A stretch of DNA of 64,000 bases from Superficieibacter sp. HKU1 (lineage in GTDB: Bacteria; Pseudomonadota; Gammaproteobacteria; Enterobacterales; Enterobacteriaceae): positions 1,178,001 through 1,242,000 of the forward strand of contig NZ_CP119754.1 in NCBI RefSeq assembly GCF_029319185.1, given 5' to 3'. Of the stretch, positions 44,195-53,118 are shown in pieces. How positions within the stretch are numbered: position 1 is the stretch's first letter; every line of letters begins with the position of its first letter. Below the pieces are notes generated by a model. It had not been told where the DNA came from and did not search any database. It saw nothing but the letters and a program-made list of their open reading frames with translations. Both the position numbers and the translations under genes were made by a program.

Positions 44195-45277
44195 ATGCGT
44201 CTTGCCGATTTTTCCTTTGAACTCCCTGAATCCCTGATTGCTCACTATCCGCAGCCTGAACGCAGCGCGTGCCGCTTGTTATCGCTGGACGGTCCGACAG
44301 GGGCGCTGACGCATGGTACTTTCACCGATTTGCTCGATAAGCTCAACCCCGGCGATCTTCTGGTCTTTAACAATACCCGGGTGATCCCGGCGCGTCTGTT
44401 TGGCCGTAAAGCCAGCGGCGGCAAGGTTGAAGTGCTGGTCGAGCGGATGCTGGATGATAAACGTATTCTGGCACATATTCGCGCCTCCAAAGCGCCAAAG
44501 CCCGGGGCGGAGCTGCTGCTGGGCGATGACGAAAGCATCAACGCAACGATGACCGCCCGTCACGATGCCTTGTTTGAAGTTGAGTTCCATGATGAACGTC
44601 CGGTGCTGGATATCCTGAACGCTATCGGCCACATGCCGCTGCCGCCGTATATCGACCGCCCGGATGAAGACGCTGACCGCGAACTGTACCAGACCGTCTA
44701 CAGTCAAAAGCCAGGCGCGGTGGCCGCGCCGACCGCCGGTTTGCACTTCGATGAACCGCTGCTGGAACGCCTGCGTCAGAAAGGCATTGAAATGGCGTTT
44801 GTCACGCTGCACGTCGGCGCGGGCACTTTCCAGCCGGTGCGCGTCGAAAGCATTGAAGATCACATCATGCACTCTGAATATGCCGAAGTGCCGCAGGACG
44901 TGGTTGACGCGGTGCTGGCCGCCAAAGGGCGCGGCAACCGGGTGATTGCGGTGGGCACGACCTCGGTACGCTCGCTGGAAAGCGCGGCGCAGGCGGCGAA
45001 AAATGACCTGATCGAGCCGTTCTTTGGCGATACGCAAATCTTTATCTATCCGGGTTATCAATACAAGGTTATTGACGCGCTGGTGACCAACTTCCATCTG
45101 CCGGAATCCACGCTGATTATGCTGGTCTCGGCGTTTGCAGGTTATAAACATACTATGAATGCGTATGAGCAGGCGGTTAACGCCGAATATCGCTTTTTTA
45201 GTTATGGCGATGCGATGTATATCACGTACAATCCGTCGGCGATTAATGAACGTGTCGGGGATGACTCCGCGGCATAA
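44195..45277 (+). CDS. queA: S-adenosylmethionine:tRNA ribosyltransferase-isomerase QueA
   Basis: QueA transfers and isomerises the ribosyl part of SAM to preQ1 in tRNA, forming epoxyqueuosine. The 360-residue protein carries LLVFNNTRVIPARLFG, PTAGLHFDEPLL and TLHVGAGTFQPV. I start at 44195 (MRLADFSFELPESLIAHYP), as in E. coli; the frame continues upstream without conservation. The C-terminus is four residues longer (DDSAA). It is first in queA-tgt-yajC-secD-secF. Confidence 0.96.
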   Translation: MRLADFSFELPESLIAHYPQPERSACRLLSLDGPTGALTHGTFTDLLDKLNPGDLLVFNNTRVIPARLFGRKASGGKVEVLVERMLDDKRILAHIRASKAPKPGAELLLGDDESINATMTARHDALFEVEFHDERPVLDILNAIGHMPLPPYIDRPDEDADRELYQTVYSQKPGAVAAPTAGLHFDEPLLERLRQKGIEMAFVTLHVGAGTFQPVRVESIEDHIMHSEYAEVPQDVVDAVLAAKGRGNRVIAVGTTSVRSLESAAQAAKNDLIEPFFGDTQIFIYPGYQYKVIDALVTNFHLPESTLIMLVSAFAGYKHTMNAYEQAVNAEYRFFSYGDAMYITYNPSAINERVGDDSAA

Positions 45278-45319
45278 GCTTTTCACGTCGGACTGTTTTT
45301 CCGGCGTACTGGAGAAAAA

Positions 45320-46447
45320 ATGAAATTCGAACTGGATACCACCGACGGACGCGCCCGCCGCGGTCGCCTGGTGTTTGATCGGGGCGTAGTGGAAACGCCT
45401 GCGTTTATGCCCGTCGGTACCTACGGTACCGTAAAAGGCATGACGCCGGAAGAAGTCGAAGCCACCGGCGCGCAAATTATTCTTGGCAACACCTTCCACC
45501 TGTGGCTGCGTCCGGGCCAGGAAATCATGAAGCTGCACGGCGATCTGCATGATTTTATGCAGTGGAAAGGGCCGATCCTCACCGATTCCGGTGGTTTCCA
45601 GGTCTTTAGCCTGGGCGACATTCGTAAGATCACCGAGCAGGGCGTGCATTTCCGCAACCCGATCAACGGCGATCCGATTTTCCTCGATCCGGAAACCTCA
45701 ATGGAAATCCAGTTCGATCTCGGTTCCGACATTGTCATGATCTTCGACGAATGTACGCCGTACCCGGCGGACTGGGACTACGCGAAACGCTCAATGGAAA
45801 TGTCGCTGCGCTGGGCACAGCGCAGCCGCGACCGTTTTGACGGGCTGGGCAATAAAAACGCGCTGTTCGGTATTATTCAGGGCAGTGTTTACGAAGATTT
45901 ACGCGATATCTCCGTCAAAGGTCTGGTGGAGATTGGCTTTGATGGCTACGCTGTCGGCGGACTGGCGGTTGGCGAGCCAAAGGCAGATATGCACCGTATT
46001 CTGGAGCACGTTTGCCCGCAAATCCCGGCAGACAAACCGCGCTACCTGATGGGCGTCGGCAAACCGGAAGATCTGGTTGAAGGCGTGCGTCGCGGTATCG
46101 ATATGTTTGACTGCGTGATGCCGACGCGTAACGCCCGCAATGGTCATCTGTTTGTGACCGACGGCGTGGTGAAAATCCGTAACGCGAAGTACAAAAGCGA
46201 TACCAGCCCGCTCGATGCCGAGTGTGATTGCTACACCTGTCGCAATTATTCACGCGCCTACTTGCATCATCTCGACCGTTGTAACGAAATACTGGGCGCG
46301 CGTCTCAATACCATTCATAACCTGCGATACTATCAGCGTTTAATGGCTGGTTTACGCAAGGCTATTGAAGAGGGTAAATTAGAGAGCTTCGTCACCGATT
46401 TTTACCAGCGTCAGGGGCGACCCGTACCACCTGTCAACGTTGATTAA
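45320..46447 (+). CDS. tgt: Queuine/preQ1 tRNA-ribosyltransferase Tgt
   Basis: Tgt exchanges guanine 34 of GUN tRNAs for preQ1, the first tRNA step of queuosine synthesis. The 375 residues include the base-binding segment ILTDSGGFQVFSL, the nucleophile region MFDCVMPTRNARNGHLF and the zinc site CDCYTCRNYSRAYLHH. GGAGAAAA precedes the ATG. Same length as E. coli Tgt. Confidence 0.97.
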   Translation: MKFELDTTDGRARRGRLVFDRGVVETPAFMPVGTYGTVKGMTPEEVEATGAQIILGNTFHLWLRPGQEIMKLHGDLHDFMQWKGPILTDSGGFQVFSLGDIRKITEQGVHFRNPINGDPIFLDPETSMEIQFDLGSDIVMIFDECTPYPADWDYAKRSMEMSLRWAQRSRDRFDGLGNKNALFGIIQGSVYEDLRDISVKGLVEIGFDGYAVGGLAVGEPKADMHRILEHVCPQIPADKPRYLMGVGKPEDLVEGVRRGIDMFDCVMPTRNARNGHLFVTDGVVKIRNAKYKSDTSPLDAECDCYTCRNYSRAYLHHLDRCNEILGARLNTIHNLRYYQRLMAGLRKAIEEGKLESFVTDFYQRQGRPVPPVNVD

Positions 46448-46469
46448 TTTTAATAATGAGGGAATTTGA

Positions 46470-46802
46470 ATGAGTTTTTTTATTTCTGATGCGATAGCAG
46501 CACCCGCCGCAGGCGCAGGTCAAAGCCAGTGGACGTTGATTCCGATGCTGGTGGTGTTTGGTCTGATTTTCTACTTCATGATCTTACGTCCTCAGCAGAA
46601 GCGTACTAAAGAGCATAAAAATCTGATGAACTCCATCGCTAAAGGCGATGAAGTCTTAACCAATGGTGGCCTGGTCGGTCGCGTCACGAAAGTGGCTGAG
46701 ACGGGTTATATCGCCATCGCTCTGAACGACACCACTGAAGTGGTTATCAAACGTGATTTCGTAGCTGCCGTTCTGCCGAAAGGCACGATGAAGGCGCTGT
46801 AA
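46470..46802 (+). CDS. yajC: Sec translocon accessory protein YajC
   Basis: YajC is a small inner membrane protein that copurifies with SecDF. The 110-residue protein has one span (WTLIPMLVVFGLIFYFMI) followed by the conserved LRPQQKRTKEHKNLMNSIAKGDEVLTNGGLVG. It lies 22 bases after tgt and 26 before secD in one operon. Confidence 0.96.
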   Translation: MSFFISDAIAAPAAGAGQSQWTLIPMLVVFGLIFYFMILRPQQKRTKEHKNLMNSIAKGDEVLTNGGLVGRVTKVAETGYIAIALNDTTEVVIKRDFVAAVLPKGTMKAL

Positions 46803-46828
46803 TTTTTGATTTCCCAAAGGGAACCGCC

Positions 46829-48676
46829 GTGTTAAACCGTTATCCTTTGTGGAAGTACATTATGCTGGTCGTCGTGATTGCCGTCGGCCTGCTTTACGCA
46901 CTTCCCAACCTTTATGGTGAGGATCCGGCTGTTCAGATCACTGGTGCGCGCGGTAGCGCCGCCAGTGAGCAAACGCTGATCCAGGTCCAGAATACGTTAC
47001 AAAAAGAAAAAATTGCCGCGAAGTCCATGGCGCTGGAAGAAGGGGCTATTTTAGTACGCTTCGACTCCACGGATACGCAACTGCGCGCACGTGAAGCGCT
47101 GGTTGACGTGCTGAGTGACAAATACGTCGTGGCGCTTAACCTTGCACCGGCAACCCCGCGCTGGCTGGCGGCACTTAAAGCAGAGCCGATGAAGCTCGGT
47201 CTTGACCTGCGTGGCGGCGTTCACTTCCTGATGGAAGTGGATATGGACACGGCGCTGGGTAAACTCCAGGAACAAAATATCGACGGCCTGCGCAGCGATC
47301 TGCGTGAAAAAGGCATTCCTTATACTACCGTTCGCAAAGAAAATAATTATGGCCTGAGCATTACTTTCCGTGATGCGACAGCGCGTGATGAAGCGGTTTC
47401 TTATCTGAGCAAACGTCATCAGGATCTGGTGATCTCCAGTCAGGGTGATAATGCGCTGCGTGCGGTGATGACCGATGCGCGTCTGAGCGAAGCGCGTGAA
47501 TATGCGGTCCAGCAAAACATCAACATTCTGCGTAACCGCGTAAACCAGCTGGGCGTTGCCGAGCCGGTAGTCCAACGCCAGGGCGCTGACCGTATTGTGG
47601 TCGAGCTGCCAGGCATTCAGGATACCGCGCGGGCGAAAGAAATCCTGGGTGCAACCGCAACCCTGGAATTCCGTCTGGTTAACACCAATGTCGATCAGGC
47701 TGCCGCCGCGTCTGGCCGTATTCCCGGCGACTCAGAAGTGAAGCAGATGCGCGAAGGCCAGCCGGTTGTGCTGTTCAAACGTGTGATCCTGACCGGTGAT
47801 CATATTACTGATTCCACCTCCAGTCAGGATGAGTACAACCAGCCGCAGGTCAATATCTCTCTCGACAGCGCTGGCGGTAATATCATGTCCAACTTTACGA
47901 AGGACAACATCGGTAAACCGATGGCGACCCTGTTCGTGGAGTACAAAGACAGCGGTAAGAAAGATGCCAACGGGCGTGCGGTTCTGGTGAAACAGGAAGA
48001 GGTGATTAACGTCGCCAATATTCAGTCTCGTCTGGGTAACAGCTTCCGTATTACCGGTATTAACAACCCGAATGAAGCGCGTCAGCTCTCTCTGCTGCTG
48101 CGTGCCGGTGCGCTGATTGCGCCGATTCAGATTGTTGAAGAACGTACTATCGGGCCAACGCTTGGGATGCAGAACATCAAGCAGGGTCTGGAAGCGTGTC
48201 TGGCCGGTCTGGTGGTTTCGATCCTGTTTATGCTGGTCTTCTATAAGAAATTTGGCCTGATTGCGACCAGTGCGTTAGTGGCGAACCTGGTACTGATCGT
48301 CGGTATCATGTCGCTGCTGCCGGGCGCAACGCTAAGTATGCCGGGGATTGCGGGGATCGTGTTAACCCTTGCCGTCGCGGTGGATGCTAACGTACTGATT
48401 AACGAGCGTATCAAAGAAGAGTTAAGCAACGGACGTTCGGTACAGCAGGCGATCCACGAAGGCTATGCCGGCGCATTCAGCTCCATCTTTGATGCGAACA
48501 TTACCACGTTGATTAAAGTTCTGATCCTCTATGCCGTAGGCACCGGGGCTATTAAAGGGTTCGCGATCACTACCGGTATTGGTGTGGCGACGTCGATGTT
48601 CACCGCGATTGTCGGTACGCGTGCCATCGTAAACCTGTTGTATGGCGGCAAACGCGTCAACAAGCTGTCAATCTGA
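46829..48676 (+). CDS. secD: Protein translocase subunit SecD
   Basis: SecD uses the proton gradient to pull translocating proteins into the periplasm, with SecF. The 615-residue RND-like protein starts at GTG, has one N-terminal span, a large periplasmic P1 domain beginning GLDLRGGVHFLMEVD, and five C-terminal spans with the family motif AVDANVLINERIKEEL. Same length as E. coli SecD. secF follows after 10 bases. Confidence 0.97.
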   Translation: MLNRYPLWKYIMLVVVIAVGLLYALPNLYGEDPAVQITGARGSAASEQTLIQVQNTLQKEKIAAKSMALEEGAILVRFDSTDTQLRAREALVDVLSDKYVVALNLAPATPRWLAALKAEPMKLGLDLRGGVHFLMEVDMDTALGKLQEQNIDGLRSDLREKGIPYTTVRKENNYGLSITFRDATARDEAVSYLSKRHQDLVISSQGDNALRAVMTDARLSEAREYAVQQNINILRNRVNQLGVAEPVVQRQGADRIVVELPGIQDTARAKEILGATATLEFRLVNTNVDQAAAASGRIPGDSEVKQMREGQPVVLFKRVILTGDHITDSTSSQDEYNQPQVNISLDSAGGNIMSNFTKDNIGKPMATLFVEYKDSGKKDANGRAVLVKQEEVINVANIQSRLGNSFRITGINNPNEARQLSLLLRAGALIAPIQIVEERTIGPTLGMQNIKQGLEACLAGLVVSILFMLVFYKKFGLIATSALVANLVLIVGIMSLLPGATLSMPGIAGIVLTLAVAVDANVLINERIKEELSNGRSVQQAIHEGYAGAFSSIFDANITTLIKVLILYAVGTGAIKGFAITTGIGVATSMFTAIVGTRAIVNLLYGGKRVNKLSI

Positions 48677-48686
48677 GGAGTGCGAT

Positions 48687-49658
48687 GTGGCACAGGAATA
48701 TACTGTTGAACAATTGAACCACGGCCGTAAAGTCTACGACTTTATGCGCTGGGACTACTGGGCTTTCGGCATCTCCGGTTTATTACTGGTGGCGGCGATT
48801 GTCATTATGGGCGTGCGCGGCTTTAACTGGGGGCTCGATTTCACTGGCGGTACCGTCATTGAAATCACCCTCGAAAAACCAGCGGATATGGACGTGATGC
48901 GCGAAGCGCTGCAAAAGGCGGGCTTTGAAGAGCCACAGTTGCAGAACTTCGGCAGCAGCCACGATATCATGGTGCGCATGCCGCCAACCGAAGGTGAAAG
49001 CGGCGGGCAGGTACTGGGCAGCAAGGTACTGAGCGTCATTAACGAGTCTACCAGCCAGAATGCGGCGGTTAAGCGCATTGAGTTTGTCGGGCCGAGCGTG
49101 GGTGCCGATCTGGCGCAAACCGGTGCGATGGCGCTGATGGTGGCGCTGATCTCTATCCTCGTGTATGTCGGTTTCCGGTTCGAGTGGCGACTGGCGGCAG
49201 GGGTGGTTATCGCGCTGGCGCACGACGTGATCATTACGTTGGGGATCCTGTCGTTGTTCCATATCGAGATTGACCTGACCATCGTTGCATCGTTGATGTC
49301 GGTTATTGGTTACTCACTGAACGACAGCATCGTGGTATCGGACCGTATTCGTGAAAACTTCCGCAAAATTCGTCGTGGAACGCCTTACGAAATCTTTAAC
49401 GTGTCGCTGACCCAGACGCTGCACCGTACCTTGATTACTTCCGGTACCACGTTAGTGGTTATTCTGATGCTGTACCTCTTTGGTGGTCCGGTACTGGAAG
49501 GCTTCTCACTGACCATGCTGATCGGTGTCTCTATCGGTACTGCGTCATCAATCTACGTGGCCTCGGCGCTGGCGCTGAAGCTGGGTATGAGACGCGAGCA
49601 TATGCTCCAGCAGAAAGTCGAGAAAGAAGGGGCGGATCAGCCGTCGCTTCTGCCGTAA
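48687..49658 (+). CDS. secF: Protein translocase subunit SecF
   Basis: SecF is the partner of SecD. I start at the GTG at 48687, with TGAGGAG at 48674-48680, which gives 323 residues beginning VAQEYTVEQLNHGRKVYDFM as in E. coli. Motifs are GLDFTGGTVIEI and SVIGYSLNDSIVVSDRIRENF. In K-12 yajD follows; here the sugar operon occupies that place. Confidence 0.97.
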   Translation: MAQEYTVEQLNHGRKVYDFMRWDYWAFGISGLLLVAAIVIMGVRGFNWGLDFTGGTVIEITLEKPADMDVMREALQKAGFEEPQLQNFGSSHDIMVRMPPTEGESGGQVLGSKVLSVINESTSQNAAVKRIEFVGPSVGADLAQTGAMALMVALISILVYVGFRFEWRLAAGVVIALAHDVIITLGILSLFHIEIDLTIVASLMSVIGYSLNDSIVVSDRIRENFRKIRRGTPYEIFNVSLTQTLHRTLITSGTTLVVILMLYLFGGPVLEGFSLTMLIGVSIGTASSIYVASALALKLGMRREHMLQQKVEKEGADQPSLLP

Positions 49659-49680
49659 ACCGGCTGTTACGTCATACTGC

Positions 49681-49710
49681 AATCCCGGTCATTTGGCCGG
49701 GATTTTTTTT
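49681..49710 (+). terminator. Rho-independent terminator after secF
   Basis: AATCCCGG pairs with CCGGGATT across 8 bases and is followed by a run of eight T residues. It insulates the queA-secF operon from the convergent sugar operon. Confidence 0.9.
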
Positions 49711-49746
49711 ACGCAGGCGTCAGGCCGGTTGCGCCTGAATTTCCGT

Positions 49747-50631
49747 TTATGCCGTCATGATCACCGGTTGGATCTGCCCGTCTTTAAATACCAGCTTGTC
49801 CAGGCACAGCATCCGGTGTCCTGCGTCGTTATCACCAGGAATGCGCCGGTGATAGGCAATCAGCCAGCTATCGTCATCGCCCGTTGAAATACAACTGTGA
49901 TGCCCTAGCCCATCGGCGATGGGCTGCGCGGTAAGGATCGCGGTCCCCGGACCGGAGAAATCGAATGGCGTGTCGCTGTCTGCGGCCACGGCCCGGTAGG
50001 TTCCATTCTTCCAGTTGCCTTCCGACCACATGAAATGATATTTCCCCCGGCGTTTTATCATGCACGGCGCTTCAACGTAGCCGGGAATATCCATTTCATG
50101 AAACAGCTCACCATCAGCAAAGGGGATAAAACCGTCCATTTGTGGGTTCATCTGCGCGACGTTGCAATGTCCCCAGCCGCCGTAATAAAGGTAAATTTTG
50201 CCGTCGTCATCGGCAAACAAATGCGCGTCGATGGGCTGCGCACCGTTGATAAAACGGTCGATGAGAGGCTGATTAAGCAGCGCACGGAACGGACCGGCGG
50301 GCGCGTCGGCGACGGCGATTTCCAGACCGCCGATCTCCTCATTGCTTTGAATGTCGTTGGAGGCAAAGATCAGATAGTATTTACCCTGTTTTTCAACGAT
50401 CGTCGGCGCCCAGACCGCGCGCCAGATCCATGGGAAATCCGCTATCTCAACGATCCCCGAATGCTTTTCCCAGTGGACTAAATCCGGGGAGGAAAAGGCA
50501 TCGATATTCATCTGTTTCTCATATTCTGAGTACGAGCGTGTAACGTAGATCCAATACTGGCCTGCATAAAAACGAATTTCCGGGTCGGCGTACCAGCCCT
50601 CCACCAGCGGGTTTGTTACAGTGATTGGCAT
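49747..50631 (-). CDS. GH43 family glycosidase, cytoplasmic
   Basis: A 294-residue single-domain five-bladed propeller of glycoside hydrolase family 43 (alpha-L-arabinofuranosidase, beta-xylosidase and related activities). The catalytic triad is visible: base D16 (YADPEI), pKa modulator D135 (PIDAHLF) and acid E187 (VEAPCM), with WAPTI at 75-79. No signal peptide, so it works inside the cell. It is the last gene of the eight-gene sugar operon, and its start overlaps the end of the GH125 gene by 16 bases, showing tight coupling. Specificity is not readable, but arabinofuranosidase would complement the GH127-type neighbour. Confidence 0.86.
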   Translation of the reverse strand: MPITVTNPLVEGWYADPEIRFYAGQYWIYVTRSYSEYEKQMNIDAFSSPDLVHWEKHSGIVEIADFPWIWRAVWAPTIVEKQGKYYLIFASNDIQSNEEIGGLEIAVADAPAGPFRALLNQPLIDRFINGAQPIDAHLFADDDGKIYLYYGGWGHCNVAQMNPQMDGFIPFADGELFHEMDIPGYVEAPCMIKRRGKYHFMWSEGNWKNGTYRAVAADSDTPFDFSGPGTAILTAQPIADGLGHHSCISTGDDDSWLIAYHRRIPGDNDAGHRMLCLDKLVFKDGQIQPVIMTA

Positions 50632-51935
50632 GGTGACTCCTGCGTAATAATCAAATCGTTACGTTTTAGCCCGCAATAGTCCAGCACCAGCTCGCAAAAC
50701 ATGGCGTTAGCCCATGAAAACCACGGACGGGTATAGCGGGAGGGATCGTCAGGATGGAAGGATTCATGCATGAGCCCCGTATTGTCATCCGTCTCAATCA
50801 GCATCTGGATCATGGCGCGCTGTTCCGCCGGGTCAGTGGCCGTCAGCCCCTGGATCGCCAGCGCAATCGGCCAGATATATCCCTCAGGCGTATGCGGGCT
50901 ACCGACGCCACGCGCATAGCGGCCTGCGTTAAAATACGGATTGGCCTCGCTGAGAATGAAGCGCCGGGTATTCAGATAACGCGGATCGTCTTTCGCCAGC
51001 GCGCCCAGTAACGGCAACGACAGCAGAGAAGGGACGTTAGCGTCGTCCATCAGCAGATGATGACCCGCGCCATCAGTTTCATAACAGTACATTTCGCCAT
51101 ACAGAGGATGCATGACGACAGCATGCCGTTCAATTCCGGCCAGCATAGTCTCTTTCAGCGCGGCGGCTCTGCGGCAGGTGTTTTCATCATGCAGCACATC
51201 ACGGGCGATCTCTTCGAGATAGCCTAATACCACGGTCGCGAAAAAATTGGCGGGTACCAGATAGCCCCAGCGACAGGCATCGTCGCTGGGACGAAAACCC
51301 GACCAGGTCATGCCGGTATAGTTTACCGGCGCGCCCTTACCGTCATGGGTTAACGTATCGGTGGGGGACGGGGGATTTGGGCGCTGGAAACGATAGTAAG
51401 AACGCTGCATATGATGCTGTTCTGTCTCCCACACCCCGAGAATGCGCTGGCTGGCCCGGATAAATGTGTCATTAAAATGGCTGGTGCTACCAGCGGTTTT
51501 CCAGAACAGCCAGGCAAGCTGTAAGGGATAGCAGAGCGAATCAATTTCGTATTTGCGCTCCCAGATGTGCGGCTGCATTGTTGTCAGATCGCTCTGGTGA
51601 CCGGCACCGTCTGGATGACGGTTAAAAGCGTTAGCGTAAGGATCGAGCGTAATGAAATGCATCTGCTGCTGGATAACGCCTGAGATCATGGCCTGCAACT
51701 CGCTATGCTGGCGACAAAATAACAGATAAGGACGCATCTGGCAGGCGGAGTCGCGCAGCCACATCGCCGGAATGTCGCCAGTGATCACGAACACGCCGTT
51801 TTCGCCGGGCTGCACCGTAGTATCAAGCGTATTATTAAGGGCGCGCTCCAGGATCGCTGCGATTTTCTCGCTTCCGGTCTGGCGTAATACCTGCGCTTTG
51901 CTGACATTGATAAATTCACGGTTATGGATTTTCAT
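50616..51935 (-). CDS. GH125 family exo-alpha-1,6-mannosidase-like enzyme
   Basis: The 439-residue protein belongs to family GH125 (formerly DUF1237), metal-independent inverting enzymes; characterised members are exo-alpha-1,6-mannosidases. Family hallmarks are DIPAMWLRDSACQMRPY at about residues 54-70, KYEIDSLCYP, TGMTWSGFRPSDDACRWGY and the C-terminal HESFHPDDPSRYTRPWFSWANAMF. There is no signal peptide. It follows the ATPase gene after a 59-base gap holding a strong hairpin, and overlaps the GH43 gene. Family assignment is firm; substrate is inferred. Confidence 0.9.
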   Translation of the reverse strand: MKIHNREFINVSKAQVLRQTGSEKIAAILERALNNTLDTTVQPGENGVFVITGDIPAMWLRDSACQMRPYLLFCRQHSELQAMISGVIQQQMHFITLDPYANAFNRHPDGAGHQSDLTTMQPHIWERKYEIDSLCYPLQLAWLFWKTAGSTSHFNDTFIRASQRILGVWETEQHHMQRSYYRFQRPNPPSPTDTLTHDGKGAPVNYTGMTWSGFRPSDDACRWGYLVPANFFATVVLGYLEEIARDVLHDENTCRRAAALKETMLAGIERHAVVMHPLYGEMYCYETDGAGHHLLMDDANVPSLLSLPLLGALAKDDPRYLNTRRFILSEANPYFNAGRYARGVGSPHTPEGYIWPIALAIQGLTATDPAEQRAMIQMLIETDDNTGLMHESFHPDDPSRYTRPWFSWANAMFCELVLDYCGLKRNDLIITQESPCQSL

Positions 51936-51965
51936 AAATTCTGACGCTCCCGTGAGAGTGAAGAC

Positions 51966-51991
51966 GCTGACCCACCAGGAAGTGGGTCAGG
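51966..51991. terminator. Intercistronic hairpin between ATPase and GH125 genes
   Basis: CTGACCCAC (51967-51975) pairs perfectly with GTGGGTCAG (51982-51990) across 6 bases, in the 59-base gap of the minus-strand operon. No T-run, so an mRNA-processing or stabilising stem is as likely as a terminator. Confidence 0.6.
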
Positions 51992-51994
51992 CGG

Positions 51995-53107
51995 TTATGC
52001 GGGCAGGCGAGGGCACGCCTGTTCGTTATGGTCGAAAAGATGACAGCAGTGCGCCGGGATGTGCAGTCTGACGGTGCTGTAACACTGATACTGGTGATAG
52101 CCTGTGAGTTTCGCGGTGATGTCCTCTTCCAGATACAGACAGGTAGCGTCGCCAAGCTGTTCGATAAAATGGATATTCCGCTCAAGGGTATTCTCCCCCG
52201 CGTCCGCCGTCAGGGTAATATGCTCCGGACGGATGCCTACCGTGACGTTTTCACCAGGCGATAAATGCGCGCCGTTCACCCTTACCGTCAGGATTTCATC
52301 CCGCGGGAGTTTGACAGTCACCCGATCGGCATGGATTTGGGTCACCTGGGCGGATAAGAAATTCATCCGCGGCGAGCCGATAAAGCTGGCGGTAAATTTG
52401 TTGCGCGGGTGTTCATAAAGCGCCATTGGCGAGCCAATCTGCGCTACGCTGCCGTATTTATTGACGTTTTCGCCGCTGTTAAGCAGGACGATTTTATCTG
52501 CCAGCGTCATTGCCTCTACCTGATCGTGGGTGACATAGATGGTGGCGATATTTTCAAATTCCCGATGCAGGCGGCCAATCTCAAGGCGCATTTGCGCACG
52601 CAGACCCGCATCCAGGTTAGAGAGCGGTTCATCAAACAAAAAGGCTCCGGGTTTGCGCACGATAGCGCGTCCGATCGCCACGCGCTGCCGTTGTCCGCCG
52701 GAGAGGGCGGCGGGGCGGCGGGTAAGCAGCTCCTCCAGCTGCAAGGATTTCGCCGCGGCGGCTACCTGCTGCTTTATCTCATTCTCGGGCATTTTCGCCA
52801 TCTTCAGGGCAAACCCCATATTTTCCTCGACGGTCATATGGGGATAGAGCGCATAGTTCTGAAACACCATCGCGATGCCCCTCTCGGAAGAGGGGACTTC
52901 GGTCATGCGTTTATCATCAATATACAATTCGCCTGCGGAGATCTCTTCCAGCCCGGCGATCATCCTGAGCAGGGTGGATTTTCCGCAGCCGGACGGGCCA
53001 ACAATGACGCAAAACTCACCTTTATTAATGGTCAGGTTGATATCGTTAATCACGATCTGTTTTGCCGAATACGCTTTGTATACGGACGCTAATCGTATTG
53101 TTGCCAT
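51995..53107 (-). CDS. Sugar ABC transporter ATPase (MalK/UgpC type)
   Basis: The 370-residue ATPase of the CUT1 class energises the two sugar permeases of this operon. Walker A GPSGCGKS (37-44), signature LSGGQRQRVAIGRAI from 135, Walker B FLFDEPLSNLD, then a C-terminal TOBE-type domain from about residue 240. It carries its own dedicated ATPase rather than relying on a shared MalK-like one. The last residues (HIPAHCCHLFDHNEQACPRLPA) are Cys/His-rich and unusual for the family. Confidence 0.9.
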   Translation of the reverse strand: MATIRLASVYKAYSAKQIVINDINLTINKGEFCVIVGPSGCGKSTLLRMIAGLEEISAGELYIDDKRMTEVPSSERGIAMVFQNYALYPHMTVEENMGFALKMAKMPENEIKQQVAAAAKSLQLEELLTRRPAALSGGQRQRVAIGRAIVRKPGAFLFDEPLSNLDAGLRAQMRLEIGRLHREFENIATIYVTHDQVEAMTLADKIVLLNSGENVNKYGSVAQIGSPMALYEHPRNKFTASFIGSPRMNFLSAQVTQIHADRVTVKLPRDEILTVRVNGAHLSPGENVTVGIRPEHITLTADAGENTLERNIHFIEQLGDATCLYLEEDITAKLTGYHQYQCYSTVRLHIPAHCCHLFDHNEQACPRLPA

Positions 53108-53118
53108 TCCATCACCCT

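Noticed and set aside
44279..45649. 456-codon open frame on the minus strand opposite queA and tgt
   Set aside because: It is antisense to two certain core genes, spans their junction, and has no family resemblance; it reflects codon bias of the coding strand.
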